NCBI RefSeq assembly: GCF_003002895.1
Contig: NZ_PVTI01000001.1
Span: 62,001-126,000 of the forward strand
Direction of reading: 5' to 3'
Source of the DNA: Knoellia remsis
Lineage (GTDB): Bacteria; Actinomycetota; Actinomycetes; Actinomycetales; Dermatophilaceae
DNA length: 64,000 bases
Position numbers and translations under genes: made by a program. The notes beneath the pieces are model-generated. The model did not search any database. It was given only the letters and a program-made list of their open reading frames with translations, and was not told the origin of the DNA. Within the stretch, counting starts at the first letter, position 1. Each line of letters starts with the position of its first letter. This document shows positions 1-8,744 of the stretch, piece by piece.

Positions 1-2
1 TC

Positions 3-254
3 GACGACGGTGACGTATGCCGTGTGGGCCGGGTTGCGACCGCGCGCGAGTCCCGCGGTCGCGGGCTTGCGGCGGCGATGGTGCGCGAGGTCGTCGAGCG
101 CTGGGGGGAGCGCGACATCGTCCTCGACGCGCAGGCGCACCTCGTCGACTGGTATGCCGCGCTCGGCTTCGTCGTGGACGGCCGTGGCTTCCTCGAGGAC
201 GGGATCCCGCACGTCCCGATGCGCCGCGTCGCCGCGCCGGCCGCGACGACGTGA
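3..254 (+). CDS. elaA: ElaA-family GNAT N-acetyltransferase, 3' part
   Basis: Only the C-terminal part (83 codons) is in the window; the start lies upstream. The reading frame shows the acetyl-CoA-binding loop of GNAT enzymes (ARESRGRGLAAAMV, a Q/RxxGxG/A-type motif) and the C-terminal stretch DAQAHLVDWYAALGF followed by LEDGIPHVPM, which is the signature of the ElaA subfamily. The substrate of ElaA proteins is not established; an amine or peptide N-terminus is the general expectation for GNAT enzymes. It runs in the same direction as recA but is separated from it by about 290 bases that carry recA regulatory sites, so it is probably a separate transcription unit. Confidence 0.85.
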   Translation, partial: DDGDVCRVGRVATARESRGRGLAAAMVREVVERWGERDIVLDAQAHLVDWYAALGFVVDGRGFLEDGIPHVPMRRVAAPAATT

Positions 255-349
255 GGTGAGGGTCGCGCGCGAGGCGCGCGGACGGCATACGAGGGCGGAC
301 GGCATACCGGCACGACACGGTGCGGCGTGTCGCGAGGCACCTCCCGAGG

Positions 350-365
350 TCGAACACGTGTTCGT
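350..365. promoter_or_regulatory. LexA (SOS) box upstream of recA
   Basis: TCGAACACGTGTTCGT matches the actinobacterial LexA operator TCGAAC-N4-GTTCGA at 11 of 12 defined positions and is nearly a perfect palindrome. It lies about 185 bases before the recA start and 67 bases before the first element of the putative PafBC-type promoter. LexA repression of recA is established in mycobacteria with such boxes; here the assignment rests on sequence only. Confidence 0.85.
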
Positions 366-370
366 CTATG

Positions 371-408
371 TTGTCCACAGGTGACCCGACCGGCAGCGGT
401 TGTCCACA
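371..408 (+). promoter_or_regulatory. Two DnaA-box-like 9-mers in the recA upstream region
   Basis: TTGTCCACA occurs at 371-379 and again at 400-408, same strand, 29 bases apart. This is exactly the GC-rich actinobacterial DnaA-box consensus. Neither dnaA, dnaN nor an AT-rich unwinding region is nearby, so this is not a replication origin. Binding by DnaA to modulate recA transcription is possible but is inference. Confidence 0.5.
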
Positions 409-431
409 GCCTCCACGGCAGCTGCGGACGG

Positions 432-454
432 CTGTCGGTACGAGCACCTAGCGT
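432..454 (+). promoter_or_regulatory. RecA-NDp type (PafBC-dependent) promoter of recA
   Basis: The elements CTGTCGGTA (432-440), an 8-base spacer and TAGCGT (449-454) match the mycobacterial RecA-NDp consensus tTGTCRgtg-N8-TAnnnT with its exact spacing. In mycobacteria this promoter type is activated by PafBC after DNA damage independently of LexA. It would start transcription near 461, giving a leader of about 85 bases before the recA ATG. Confidence 0.75.
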
Positions 455-545
455 CTGACCCGAAGATCGCGACGAGACCGACCGCGAACGACAGGTCGCC
501 GGTGGGCGCGCCCGACACGAGTACGGAAAGAGTAGGTGCGGACAG

Positions 546-2690
546 ATGGCTGCAGCAGTCACGAACGACCGTGAGAAGTCCCTTGGCGTGGTCCTGGGGC
601 AGATCGAGAAGCAGCACGGCAAGGGCGCGGTCATGCGCCTCGGCGACGACGTGCGACCCCCGATCGAGGTCATCCCGACGGGGTCGATCTCGCTCGATGT
701 CGCCCTCGGCATCGGCGGCCTGCCCCGGGGTCGTGTCGTCGAGATCTACGGCCCGGAGTCCTCGGGCAAGACGACGGTCGCGCTGCACGCGGTCGCCAAC
801 GCGCAGCGGGCCGGCGGCATCGCGGCGTTCATCGACGCCGAGCACGCCCTCGACCCGGAGTACGCCGCGAAGCTCGGCGTCGACACCGACAACCTGCTCG
901 TGTCCCAGCCGGACACCGGTGAGCAGGCCCTCGAGATCGCCGACATGCTCATCCGCTCCGGCGCCCTCGACATCATCGTCATCGACTCCGTCGCCGCGCT
1001 CGTGCCGCGGGCCGAGATCGAGGGCGAGATGGGTGACAGCCACGTCGGTCTGCAGGCCCGGCTCATGAGCCAGGCGCTGCGCAAGATCACCGGTGCCCTC
1101 AACAGCACCGGCACGACGGCGATCTTCATCAACCAGCTCCGCGAGAAGATCGGCGTCATGTTCGGGTGCTTCTCCTACAACACCCGCGTCACCCTCGCCG
1201 ACGGCTCCACCGAGAAGATCGGCAAGATCGTCAACCAGAAGCTGCCGGTCGAGGTCCGCACCTACGACCCCGAGACCAACACGATCGCCAACCGGCCGGT
1301 GACGAACTGGTTCGACAACGGCGTCACCGACCGCTTCCTGCAGTTCACCGTCGCCAAGAGCGGCGGCAACGGACGCTCGCAGTTCGCCGCGACCGAGAAC
1401 CACCTCGTGCGCACGCCCGGCGGCTGGCGCGAGGCCGGTGAGCTGCTCGCCGGCGACCGGGTCATGGTCAACGAGACCGCGCGACTGAGCGACGAGCAGT
1501 TCCAGATCGTCCTCGGCGGGCTCATGGGTGACGGCCACCTCGCGCCCAACACGCGCGGCCGCTCGGGTGTCCGGTTCCGGATGGGGCACGGCGCCAAGCA
1601 GACCGAGTACGCCGACTGGAAGGCCTCGCTCTTCGGCAACATCGGCCAGTCCCGCTCGGTCCGACCGAACGGCTCGGTGCACATCGACCTCACCCCGCTG
1701 CCCGAACTCGGCGAGCTGCGTTCGGTCATGTACTGGGGCGACGGCAAGAAGCACCTCACCGAGGACGTCATCAAGTCCCTCACGCCGCTCGCGCTCGCGA
1801 TCTGGTACATGGACGACGGGACGTTCGCGCTGCGGTCGAAGGGACTGCAGCAGCGTACGGCCGGCGGCAGCGGCCGGATCGCGATCTGCGTCGAGGCGAT
1901 GAGCGAGGCCAGCCGTGGCCGACTCGTCGACTACCTGCGCGACGAGCACGGGGTCGAGTCCCGGGTGTCGCTGCGCGGAGCCCGGCAGAAGGCCGTCCTG
2001 CAGATGACCACCGCCGGGACGGACCGCTTCCAGTCGATCGTCGCGCCCTACGTCCACCCGTCGATGGAGTACAAGCTGCTGCCGCGCCACCGGGGCAAGT
2101 TCGGTGTCGAGCCGAGCTTCGTGGAGCCGCGTGAGGTGCTCGTCCCGGCGAAGGTGCTCGACATCCACGTCAAGCCGCCGACGCGGTCCATGCACCGCTT
2201 CGACATCGAGGTGGCGGGCACGCACAACTACTTCGTCGACGGGGTCATGGTGCACAACAGCCCCGAGACCACGACGGGCGGCAAGGCGCTGAAGTTCTAT
2301 GCGTCGGTCCGACTCGACGTGCGCCGCATCGAGACCCTCAAGGACGGCACCGACCCCGTCGGCAACCGCACTCGCGTCAAGGTCGTCAAGAACAAGGTCT
2401 CGCCGCCGTTCAAGCAGGCGGAGTTCGACATCCTCTACGGGCAGGGCATCTCCCGCGAGGGCGGCCTCATCGACATGGGTGTCGAGCACGGGTTCGTCCG
2501 CAAGGCCGGTGCCTGGTACACGTACGAGGGCGACCAGCTGGGGCAGGGCAAGGAGAACGCCCGGACCTTCCTCAAGGACAACCCCGACCTCGCCGACGAG
2601 ATCGAGAAGAAGGTCAAGGACAAGCTCGGCGTCGGCCCGAAGACCGACAAGCCGCTCGAGGCCGTGCCCGAGGTCCCGGTCGACTTCTGA
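546..2690 (+). CDS. recA: Recombinase RecA precursor containing an intein
   Basis: The 714-residue product is RecA (strand exchange, LexA co-protease, SOS induction) interrupted by a 364-residue intein at residues 208-571. The N-extein has the Walker A loop GPESSGKT near residue 70 and the linker [14 protein letters not shown]; it stops at [13 protein letters not shown]. The C-extein resumes [14 protein letters not shown] and continues to EVPVDF. Spliced RecA would be 350 residues, the normal actinobacterial length. The ATG follows a purine-rich stretch at about 527-536. The gene is preceded by a LexA box and a PafBC-type promoter, and followed after 41 bases by recX, the usual RecA modulator, probably co-transcribed. 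Confidence 0.97.
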   Translation: MAAAVTNDREKSLGVVLGQIEKQHGKGAVMRLGDDVRPPIEVIPTGSISLDVALGIGGLPRGRVVEIYGPESSGKTTVALHAVANAQRAGGIAAFIDAEHALDPEYAAKLGVDTDNLLVSQPDTGEQALEIADMLIRSGALDIIVIDSVAALVPRAEIEGEMGDSHVGLQARLMSQALRKITGALNSTGTTAIFINQLREKIGVMFGCFSYNTRVTLADGSTEKIGKIVNQKLPVEVRTYDPETNTIANRPVTNWFDNGVTDRFLQFTVAKSGGNGRSQFAATENHLVRTPGGWREAGELLAGDRVMVNETARLSDEQFQIVLGGLMGDGHLAPNTRGRSGVRFRMGHGAKQTEYADWKASLFGNIGQSRSVRPNGSVHIDLTPLPELGELRSVMYWGDGKKHLTEDVIKSLTPLALAIWYMDDGTFALRSKGLQQRTAGGSGRIAICVEAMSEASRGRLVDYLRDEHGVESRVSLRGARQKAVLQMTTAGTDRFQSIVAPYVHPSMEYKLLPRHRGKFGVEPSFVEPREVLVPAKVLDIHVKPPTRSMHRFDIEVAGTHNYFVDGVMVHNSPETTTGGKALKFYASVRLDVRRIETLKDGTDPVGNRTRVKVVKNKVSPPFKQAEFDILYGQGISREGGLIDMGVEHGFVRKAGAWYTYEGDQLGQGKENARTFLKDNPDLADEIEKKVKDKLGVGPKTDKPLEAVPEVPVDF
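1167..2258 (+). other. Intein within RecA with LAGLIDADG homing endonuclease
   Basis: The element starts with Cys208 ([14 protein letters not shown], block A) and ends VDGVMVHN, followed by Ser572 as the +1 nucleophile; block B is seen at [12 protein letters not shown]. Two dodecapeptide endonuclease motifs are visible: [10 protein letters not shown] and [11 protein letters not shown], both with their acidic residue intact. The 364-residue length, insertion site (between MFG and SPETT) and sequence resemble, from memory, the Mycobacterium leprae RecA intein rather than the M. tuberculosis one, which sits at a different site. All splicing residues (Cys1, His-Asn end, +1 Ser) are present, so splicing should work. 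Base composition is like the host gene, suggesting long residence. Confidence 0.95.
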
Positions 2691-2731
2691 CCGGGTTCGC
2701 CTCTCGCACAGCCTGATCCAAAGCATCACGT

Positions 2732-3454
2732 ATGCCGTTTGCGGACTCCTCGTCCCCGCCGCCCGAGTGGGCGGCGGGGACGAAGGCGTCCCCCGAGGAG
2801 CTGCGTGCTGCCATGGATGCAGCCCTCGCCGCACCCGCCGACGAGACGCCGCGGCGAGGTGGAGCCCAGCCGGGTCGACCAGGGCGGGGAGGGGCGCGGC
2901 GTGGAGGCTCGCGGCGCGACGCCCGGCAGGTTCCTCCGCCGGAGGATCCGGCAGCTCAGGACGCCGAGCCGGATGCCCACGACGTCGCCCGGCAGATCGT
3001 CCTCAAGCAGCTGACGAACGCGCCGAAGTCACGCAGCCAGCTCGAGCAGGTGCTCGCGCGCAAGGGCTGCGACCCCGACGTGGCGACACGGGTGCTCGAC
3101 CGCATGGAGGAAGTCGGTCTCGTCGACGACGAGGCCTACGCCGGCATGCTCGTGCGCTCCCAGCAGGTCGGGCGCGGCCTGGCCCGCCGGGCGCTGGCGC
3201 AGACGCTGCGGCAGAAGGGCGTCTCCGACGAGCTCGCTGAGGCGGTGCTCGACGACGAGGTCGACCCCGCGGCCGAGGAGGACCGGGCGCGTTCGTTGGT
3301 CGAGAAGCGGCTGCGACGGCTGCACGGCCTCGACCGCACCGTGCAGATGCGCCGCCTCGCCGGGATGCTCGCGCGCAAGGGCTACCCGTCCGAGGTGTCC
3401 ATGCGCGTCATCCGCGAGGCCCTCGACGCAGCGCCGGAACACCAGCGCGACTGA
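2732..3454 (+). CDS. recX: Regulatory protein RecX
   Basis: The 240-residue product contains the RecX three-helix repeats from about residue 88 onward (VLKQLTNAPKSRSQLEQVL, MEEVGLVDDEAYA, RALAQTLRQKGVSDELAEAVL, RMLAGMLARKGY-type repeat). RecX binds RecA filaments and limits their extension. An N-terminal tail of about 85 residues, rich in Pro, Gly and Arg, is low complexity and poorly conserved in the family. The ATG is the one inside the repeated word GTATGCCG, and no Shine-Dalgarno sequence precedes it, so the true start could be further in. It lies 41 bases after recA, consistent with an operon. Confidence 0.93.
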   Translation: MPFADSSSPPPEWAAGTKASPEELRAAMDAALAAPADETPRRGGAQPGRPGRGGARRGGSRRDARQVPPPEDPAAQDAEPDAHDVARQIVLKQLTNAPKSRSQLEQVLARKGCDPDVATRVLDRMEEVGLVDDEAYAGMLVRSQQVGRGLARRALAQTLRQKGVSDELAEAVLDDEVDPAAEEDRARSLVEKRLRRLHGLDRTVQMRRLAGMLARKGYPSEVSMRVIREALDAAPEHQRD

Positions 3455-3560
3455 TGCGCCCCGGGGCATCGCCATCTCGACCCGTTGGACGAGATCGGGC
3501 GACACGCCCGGAGCGGCGCCTCGCGCCCGACGTGTCGTCCGACCTCGTCGCGCCGCCTGA

Positions 3561-3624
3561 CGACTTATTGCGCACAGTTCGCATCCTTGCGCCGCTGCGG
3601 ATGCGAACTGTGCGCAATAAGTCG
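3561..3624. terminator. Perfect 26-bp inverted repeat between convergent genes
   Basis: Arms 3561-3586 and 3599-3624 are perfectly complementary with a 12-base loop; the outer part (CGACTTATTGCGCACAG) is unusually AT-rich for this genome. It sits between recX and the convergent pyroglutamyl-peptidase-like gene, so it probably terminates both. No clear U-tract follows on either side. Confidence 0.75.
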
Positions 3625-3636
3625 GGGTTGGGGGGG

Positions 3637-4974
3637 TCAGTCGTTGACGGTTCCGGCGGCGACGAGGACGAGGTCGCGGATCTGGGCGTTGATCGCGGCC
3701 CGGTTCGCCTCGAAGGTCGGGTTCGTCAGCTCCTGCGGCTTGCTCGCGTCAAGCCCCTGCAGGACCGGCGTGTGGATGTGCCCACCCGGCGCATCGAGAC
3801 CGACCGCGTCACGCAGCAGCGTCGCGCGGTAGGCGATCTCGTTCGACAGGTAGTTGCCGCCACCGCCGGCACGCGCCTGCGACCCCGGCGTCGGCCCGTC
3901 CGCGCGCACCGTGCCCGGGCTCGGCGCGGCCGGGCACGTCGTCGTCACCGGGTCGATCGGGGTGTCGCCCGGAACCTCGGTGACCTGGGTGTTGTCGTAG
4001 ACCGGGAACGGGCCCGTGCCGGCCTTGACCATCGCCGTGATGGGGTGGGTCGACACCGTCCACTGCGGCTGCGGCGTCACGGTCGGGATACCGGCCGGGA
4101 TCGGCGCGATGCCGCGGTAGCAGACCGCCTCGTTGTCACCGAAGCCCGCCCGCCACGCGCCGTTGTAGTGCTCGATGTCGATCCGGCCGACCCGGCCCTG
4201 GCTCGTCGTCGCGAAGACGTCGACCTGCTTCTTGCCGGGGCGGAAGTGGGGGAGCAGCGCCTTCTCGACCATGCCCTGCCCGAAGTCGCGCCACCGCACC
4301 GGGAACAGCGCCGCCTCGATGCGGATCGGCCCGTTCGGTCCCTTGACGGTGACACCGTCGAGGGCGAGGGCGCTGGCACCGGACGGGTTGGCCTGGCGTA
4401 CGTCCCGGTTCAGCGTGAACGGGTCGAACCCGGTGACGAGGGTGCGGGTGATCCGGTCGGCGGCCGGGAAGCGGATGTCGTCCTGCCCGCGCAAGACCCG
4501 GTCCATCGTGTCGATGAGCTGCTGACGCTGGGCCGCCGTGAGCTCGAAGTCCGGCGTCCACCGGCGCAGGTCGGCGACCATCGCGAGCCGCGCCCAGTAG
4601 AGCGGCCGGTCGTCGCCGGCGCTGAGCCAGCCGCCGGTGTCGACGCGTCCCTGGACCCGGTCGACCGCGAGCCGCCACAGCGCCGCGCCCTGCTCCTTGA
4701 CGAGCGTCGCCGCTGCACCGGCGGAGCCGACACCACACAGCGCCTCCCGGAACGCGGCGACGGTGTCGTCGAAGCCGCCGCCGGCGATGAGCTGCTGGGC
4801 TTCGGTGCGGGCAAGGAACGACTCCTCATACGGCAGCGTCGCTGAGGTGTCGACGCAAGCTGCGGCGGTCGAGCCTGCGGCGACCGGGGCGGCGGTCGCG
4901 GCACCCGCCGCGAGGGTCACCGCCAGTGCGGCGGTCGAGGTGAGGACGAGGGCGGAACGGGCGCGGGACGGCAT
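3637..4974 (-). CDS. Secreted pyroglutamyl-peptidase-I-like protein, Cys replaced by Ser
   Basis: The 445-residue protein begins with a signal peptide (hydrophobic LALTLAAG-like core, AxA at about 27-29). After an N-terminal region of about 170 residues of unknown role, residues 178-410 resemble pyroglutamyl peptidase I (peptidase C15): LVTGFDPF at 179-186, the Glu region IDIEHYN (Glu268), GNYLSNEIAY and GGHIHTP (His401). In the family the residue at position 377 is the catalytic Cys; here it is Ser. Either it is a Ser variant, or it is inactive. It would act outside the cell. The start ATG coincides with the GTATGCCG word. Divergent from miaB with 117 bases between. Confidence 0.7.
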   Translation of the reverse strand: MPSRARSALVLTSTAALAVTLAAGAATAAPVAAGSTAAACVDTSATLPYEESFLARTEAQQLIAGGGFDDTVAAFREALCGVGSAGAAATLVKEQGAALWRLAVDRVQGRVDTGGWLSAGDDRPLYWARLAMVADLRRWTPDFELTAAQRQQLIDTMDRVLRGQDDIRFPAADRITRTLVTGFDPFTLNRDVRQANPSGASALALDGVTVKGPNGPIRIEAALFPVRWRDFGQGMVEKALLPHFRPGKKQVDVFATTSQGRVGRIDIEHYNGAWRAGFGDNEAVCYRGIAPIPAGIPTVTPQPQWTVSTHPITAMVKAGTGPFPVYDNTQVTEVPGDTPIDPVTTTCPAAPSPGTVRADGPTPGSQARAGGGGNYLSNEIAYRATLLRDAVGLDAPGGHIHTPVLQGLDASKPQELTNPTFEANRAAINAQIRDLVLVAAGTVND

Positions 4975-5091
4975 ACGGAGAACTCCTCGGTGAGCACTGC
5001 GGCAGGGAGACCTTCGACGCTAGGACCGCCGGGCACCCACGGCAAGCGGTGACCAGAACCTGTCCGATCGGGACGTACCCTTGACAGTGCG

Positions 5092-6609
5092 ATGAGTGAG
5101 ACCAAGACCTACGACGTGCGCACGCACGGATGCCAGATGAACGTCCACGACTCCGAGCGCCTCGCCGGGCTGCTCGAGACGGCGGGCTACGTCGACCTCG
5201 CCAGCCTGCCCGCGGACGCCCGGCCCGAGGCCGCGGACGTCGTCGTCTTCAACACGTGCGCGGTGCGCGAGAACGCCGACAACAAGCTCTACGGCAACCT
5301 CGGTCAGCTGCGGCCGGTGAAGTCGCGCAACCCCGACATGCAGATCGCCGTGGGTGGCTGCATGGCGCAGAAGGACCGCTCGACGATCGTGCAGAAGGCG
5401 CCGTGGGTCGATGTCGTCTTCGGCACCCACAACATCGGCAGCCTGCCCGCCCTGCTTGACCGGGCCCGGCACAACAAGCGCGCCGAGGTCGAGATCCTCG
5501 AGAGCCTCGAGACCTTCCCGTCGACGCTGCCGACCCGTCGTGACTCCGCGTATGCCGCGTGGGTCTCGATCTCGGTCGGCTGCAACAACACGTGCACGTT
5601 CTGCATCGTGCCGAGCCTGCGCGGCAAGGAGACCGACCGACGGCCCGGCGACATCCTCGCGGAGATCGAGGCGCTCGTCGCGCAGGGCGTCGTCGAGGTG
5701 ACCCTGCTCGGGCAGAACGTCAACACGTACGGCGTCGAGTTCGGCGACCGGCAGGCCTTCGGCAAGCTGCTCCGCGCGTGCGGCGAGATCGAGGGCCTAG
5801 AACGGGTGCGGTTCACCAGCCCGCACCCGGCGGCGTTCACCGACGACGTCATCACCGCCATGGCGGAGACGCCGAACGTCATGCCCAGCCTGCACATGCC
5901 GCTGCAGTCCGGCTCCGACCGCGTTCTCAAGGCGATGCGACGGTCCTACCGCAGCGAGAAGTTCCTCGGCATCCTCGAGCGCGTCCGCGAGCAGATCCCC
6001 GACGCGGCGATCACGACCGACATCATCGTCGGGTTCCCCGGCGAGACCGAGGAGGACTTTGCCGAGACGCTGCGGGTCGTCGAGCAGTCGCGGTTCTCGA
6101 GCGCGTTCACGTTCCAGTACTCCATCCGTCCCGGTACGCCCGCCGCGACGATGGACGAGCAGGTGCCGAAAGCCGTTGTGCAGGAACGGTTCGACCGACT
6201 CGTCGCCCTCCAGGACGAGCTGTCCTGGGCCGAGAACCGCGCCATCGAGGGGCGCACCGTCGAGGTGCTCGTCGCGCCGTTCGAGGGTCGCAAGGACACC
6301 GAGACCGCGCGGATGAGTGGCCGCGCCCGCGACAACCGCCTCGTGCACTTCTCCATCCCCGAGGGTGGCGAGCGGCCGCGCCCGGGCGACATGGTGAGCG
6401 TCGACGTCACCTACGGTGCGCCGCACCACCTCGTCGCCGACGGTGCCCTCCACGGCGGGACGTATGCCGTGCGCCGCACCTCCGGTGGTGACGCGTGGGC
6501 CGCCCTCCAGGACGCGGCCGTCCCGGGCAAGCCCGCGGTCTCGCTCGGGATGCCGTCGATCGGCAAGCCGGCCGCCGCGCCGGTGAGCGCGCCCGCCTGC
6601 GGCGCCTGA
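5092..6609 (+). CDS. miaB: tRNA-2-methylthio-N6-dimethylallyladenosine synthase MiaB
   Basis: The 505-residue protein is a radical-SAM methylthiotransferase that adds the 2-methylthio group to i6A37 of tRNAs reading U-starting codons. Residues 1-130 form the UPF0004 domain with its three cluster cysteines ([21 protein letters not shown]). The radical-SAM motif CNNTCTFC binds the second cluster, and a TRAM domain follows at about 370-440. A tail of about 50 residues, poorly conserved, ends the protein. It acts downstream of MiaA, whose gene is 1.2 kb further on. A TACCCT hexamer lies 10 bases before the ATG. Confidence 0.97.
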   Translation: MSETKTYDVRTHGCQMNVHDSERLAGLLETAGYVDLASLPADARPEAADVVVFNTCAVRENADNKLYGNLGQLRPVKSRNPDMQIAVGGCMAQKDRSTIVQKAPWVDVVFGTHNIGSLPALLDRARHNKRAEVEILESLETFPSTLPTRRDSAYAAWVSISVGCNNTCTFCIVPSLRGKETDRRPGDILAEIEALVAQGVVEVTLLGQNVNTYGVEFGDRQAFGKLLRACGEIEGLERVRFTSPHPAAFTDDVITAMAETPNVMPSLHMPLQSGSDRVLKAMRRSYRSEKFLGILERVREQIPDAAITTDIIVGFPGETEEDFAETLRVVEQSRFSSAFTFQYSIRPGTPAATMDEQVPKAVVQERFDRLVALQDELSWAENRAIEGRTVEVLVAPFEGRKDTETARMSGRARDNRLVHFSIPEGGERPRPGDMVSVDVTYGAPHHLVADGALHGGTYAVRRTSGGDAWAALQDAAVPGKPAVSLGMPSIGKPAAAPVSAPACGA

Positions 6610-6630
6610 CCGGCATACGAGCGCCTGTCA

Positions 6631-6661
6631 CCCCTTTCCCGCCGTCCCCGGAAAAGGGGCC
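6631..6661. terminator. Stem-loop after miaB
   Basis: CCCCTTTCC and GGAAAAGGGG flank a short loop just after miaB. It is followed by a second palindrome around GGGAACAGTTCCC and then by the stronger hairpin at 6728-6758, so this convergent gap holds several stacked stem-loops. Confidence 0.5.
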
Positions 6662-6727
6662 CCGAACAAGGGAACAGTTCCCCTGCGTAGGCCCCCTTTC
6701 CCTTGCTCAGCTCGCGACGGCACGCGA

Positions 6728-6758
6728 AAGGGCCCCGACCACAGTGGTCGGGGCCCTT
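6728..6758. terminator. Strong bidirectional terminator
   Basis: AAGGGCCCCGACCAC (6728-6742) and its exact complement (6744-6758) form a very stable hairpin flanked by an A run on the left and TT on the right. It lies between the convergent miaB and the small antitoxin-like gene and can serve both. Confidence 0.8.
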
Positions 6759-6780
6759 CGTCGTGCTGGGGCGGCTGGCG

Positions 6781-7017
6781 TCAGGCCTGCTCGCCCTCGG
6801 CGCCCTGGGTGCCGTCGGCTGCGGCGCCCTCGGCACCGGCCTCACCGTCGTTGCCGATGCGGCCGTCGACGAAGTCGCGGCCCTGCTGGACCTGGTCGGC
6901 GCCGAGGCCCTTGGACTCGGCGAACTCGCCCGCCTTGTCGAGGCCCTGGTCGGAGAACTGCTCGACCTTGTCGGAGTTCTCGGCGGCGAGGTCCTTGGCC
7001 TTGTCGAACATGCTCAT
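6781..7017 (-). CDS. MT0933-like antitoxin-family small protein
   Basis: The 78-residue protein begins MSMFDKAKDLAAENSDKV and contains a charged amphipathic region with spaced Asp/Lys residues, followed by an acidic Gly/Ala-rich tail. It resembles the MT0933-like (Rv0909) antitoxin family, widespread in actinobacteria. The start at MSM is chosen because GAGGA lies 9 bases before it; an upstream ATG in the same frame at 7056 has no such site. No toxin gene is adjacent, so a different job (stress or CsbD-like role) is possible. It is divergent from def. Confidence 0.6.
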   Translation of the reverse strand: MSMFDKAKDLAAENSDKVEQFSDQGLDKAGEFAESKGLGADQVQQGRDFVDGRIGNDGEAGAEGAAADGTQGAEGEQA

Positions 7018-7137
7018 GGTTCGTTCCTCACTTCTTGGGAATCGGACAGCCCCCACTGTGCCTCATGACGTCGGGTCGTTCCACCGCGAGCTTTCTGTGA
7101 GTTCGATGAGAGGAGAGGGGTTTGCGACAATGGGCTC

Positions 7138-7824
7138 ATGACGATCCGCCCAGTCACCATCACCGGCGAGCCGGTCCTGCACCGTCGCGCCGAACCCGTC
7201 GAGGTCATCGACGACGGCATCCGCGAGCTCGTGGCCGACATGTTCGAGACGATGGACGCCGCGCGAGGCGTCGGGCTCGCCGCGCCGCAGGTCGGGGTGG
7301 GCCTACGGATCTTCACCTGGCAGATGGACAACAACGACGGCATCCCGCCGCGTGGCGTCGTCATCAACCCCTACGTCTCCGCGAGCAAGCCGCCGGTCGG
7401 GGACCCGAGCCCTTCGGACGAGTCCGAGGGCTGCCTGTCGGTGCCGGGTGAGTCGTTCCCGCTGCGCCGGGGCGAGACCGCCACGCTCACCGGGCTCGAC
7501 CTCGACGGCAACGAGATCTCGTACACCGCCACCGGCTGGTTCGCGAGGATGTTCCAGCACGAGTACGACCACCTCAACGGCTTCCTCTACGTCGACCGCC
7601 TCCAGGGCAAGTGGGCCCGCAAGGCCAAGAAGGCGATCAAGGGGCACGAGTGGGGCGTGCCCGGCCTGACCTGGATGCCCGGCGTCGACCGTGACCCGTT
7701 CGGGCACGACGACGTCGATGACGACGAGTACGACGAGGACGTCATCGCCGAGGGCGGGCACGCAGACACGGCCGAGTCCGGCGCGTCCGGCACCCAGGCC
7801 GCCGAGGACGAGCTTGCCCGCTGA
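7138..7824 (+). CDS. def: Peptide deformylase
   Basis: The 228-residue enzyme removes the formyl group from N-terminal Met of new proteins. All three metal-site motifs are present: GVGLAAPQVG, EGCLSVPGE (Cys ligand) and QHEYDHLNG (two His ligands and the catalytic Glu). The C-terminal 50 residues are an acidic tail (DDVDDDEYDEDV) beyond the usual fold. GACAAT lies 6 bases before the ATG, with no good Shine-Dalgarno at the normal distance, which suggests a leaderless mRNA. It overlaps miaA by 11 bases. Confidence 0.96.
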   Translation: MTIRPVTITGEPVLHRRAEPVEVIDDGIRELVADMFETMDAARGVGLAAPQVGVGLRIFTWQMDNNDGIPPRGVVINPYVSASKPPVGDPSPSDESEGCLSVPGESFPLRRGETATLTGLDLDGNEISYTATGWFARMFQHEYDHLNGFLYVDRLQGKWARKAKKAIKGHEWGVPGLTWMPGVDRDPFGHDDVDDDEYDEDVIAEGGHADTAESGASGTQAAEDELAR

Positions 7825-8743
7825 CGGCCCGCTCGTCCTCGCGGTCGTCGGACCGACGGCCAGCGGCAAGTCCGACTTGGCCCTGCGGCTCGCCGAGACC
7901 TTCGGTGGTGAGGTCGTCGGCGCCGACGCCATGCAGCTCTACCGCGGCATGGACATCGGGACGGCCAAGCTGCCAATCAGTGAGCGACGCGGCATACCGC
8001 ACCACCAGCTCGACGTCCTCGACGTCACCGACGAGGCGAGCGTCGCGGCCTACCAGCGCGAGGCGCGGCGCGACATCGCGGACGTGCGCGGGCGCGGGCT
8101 GCACCCGGTCGTCGCGGGCGGCTCGGGCCTCTACGTGCGGGCTGCCCTCGACCATCTCGAGATCCCGCCGACCGACCCGGCTGTGCGCGCGCGCCTCGAG
8201 GGGGAGGCCGAGTCGCATGGCGTCGCGGAGCTGTATGCCGTGCTGCGCGACCGCGATCCGGTCGCCGCTGAGGCCATCGAGCCGCGCAACACGCGCCGCA
8301 TCGTGCGGGCGTTGGAGGTCATCGAGCTGACCGCGCGGCCGTTCAGTGCGTCCATGCCGGAGCGGCGGTTCCTCCTGCCGACGGTCATGGTGGGGTTGGC
8401 ACCTGGGCGCAACGAGTTCGACCGGCTCATCGATGCCCGGGTCGACCGGATGTGGGAGGCAGGGCTTGTCGACGAGGTGGAAGGCCTTGTGCCGCAGGGC
8501 ATCCGGGATGGTCGAACCGCGTCGCGAGCCCTCGGTTACGCCCAAGCGCTGGCCCAGCTCGACGGCACGATGACCGAGACCGAAGCGCGGGCCGAGACAG
8601 CTCAGCTGACGCGTCGCTATGCCCGCCGGCAGCTGTCGTGGTTCCGACCGGACCCGCGGATTACCTGGTTCAACCCGCTCGCCGAGGGTGCCCTGGACGA
8701 GGCGGTGGCCCACGTCCACAGGGCCGTGGCCGACAATGGCTGA
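7814..8743 (+). CDS. miaA: tRNA dimethylallyltransferase MiaA
   Basis: The 309-residue enzyme transfers the dimethylallyl group to A37 of tRNA, making the substrate of MiaB. Visible motifs are the P-loop GPTASGKSDLA, GADAMQLYRGMDIGTAK (general base Asp), AGGSGLYVRA and the C-terminal YARRQLSWFR. The TTG start at 7814 is chosen because it begins the family-like sequence MPADGPLVLAVVGPT; it lies inside the end of def, giving an 11-base overlap and probable translational coupling. The next gene dapF begins at the miaA stop. Confidence 0.93.
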   Translation: MPADGPLVLAVVGPTASGKSDLALRLAETFGGEVVGADAMQLYRGMDIGTAKLPISERRGIPHHQLDVLDVTDEASVAAYQREARRDIADVRGRGLHPVVAGGSGLYVRAALDHLEIPPTDPAVRARLEGEAESHGVAELYAVLRDRDPVAAEAIEPRNTRRIVRALEVIELTARPFSASMPERRFLLPTVMVGLAPGRNEFDRLIDARVDRMWEAGLVDEVEGLVPQGIRDGRTASRALGYAQALAQLDGTMTETEARAETAQLTRRYARRQLSWFRPDPRITWFNPLAEGALDEAVAHVHRAVADNG

Positions 8744-8744
8744 C

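Noticed and set aside
371-408. Possible replication origin because of two DnaA boxes
   Set aside because: Only two boxes, no AT-rich unwinding element, no dnaA or dnaN nearby.
366-2834. Long minus-strand open frame opposite recA
   Set aside because: It is the shadow of the GC-rich recA gene; no known domain, and RecA and its intein are certain on the other strand. The same holds for long antisense frames opposite hflX, hemW, lepA, BCCT, asd and leuA.
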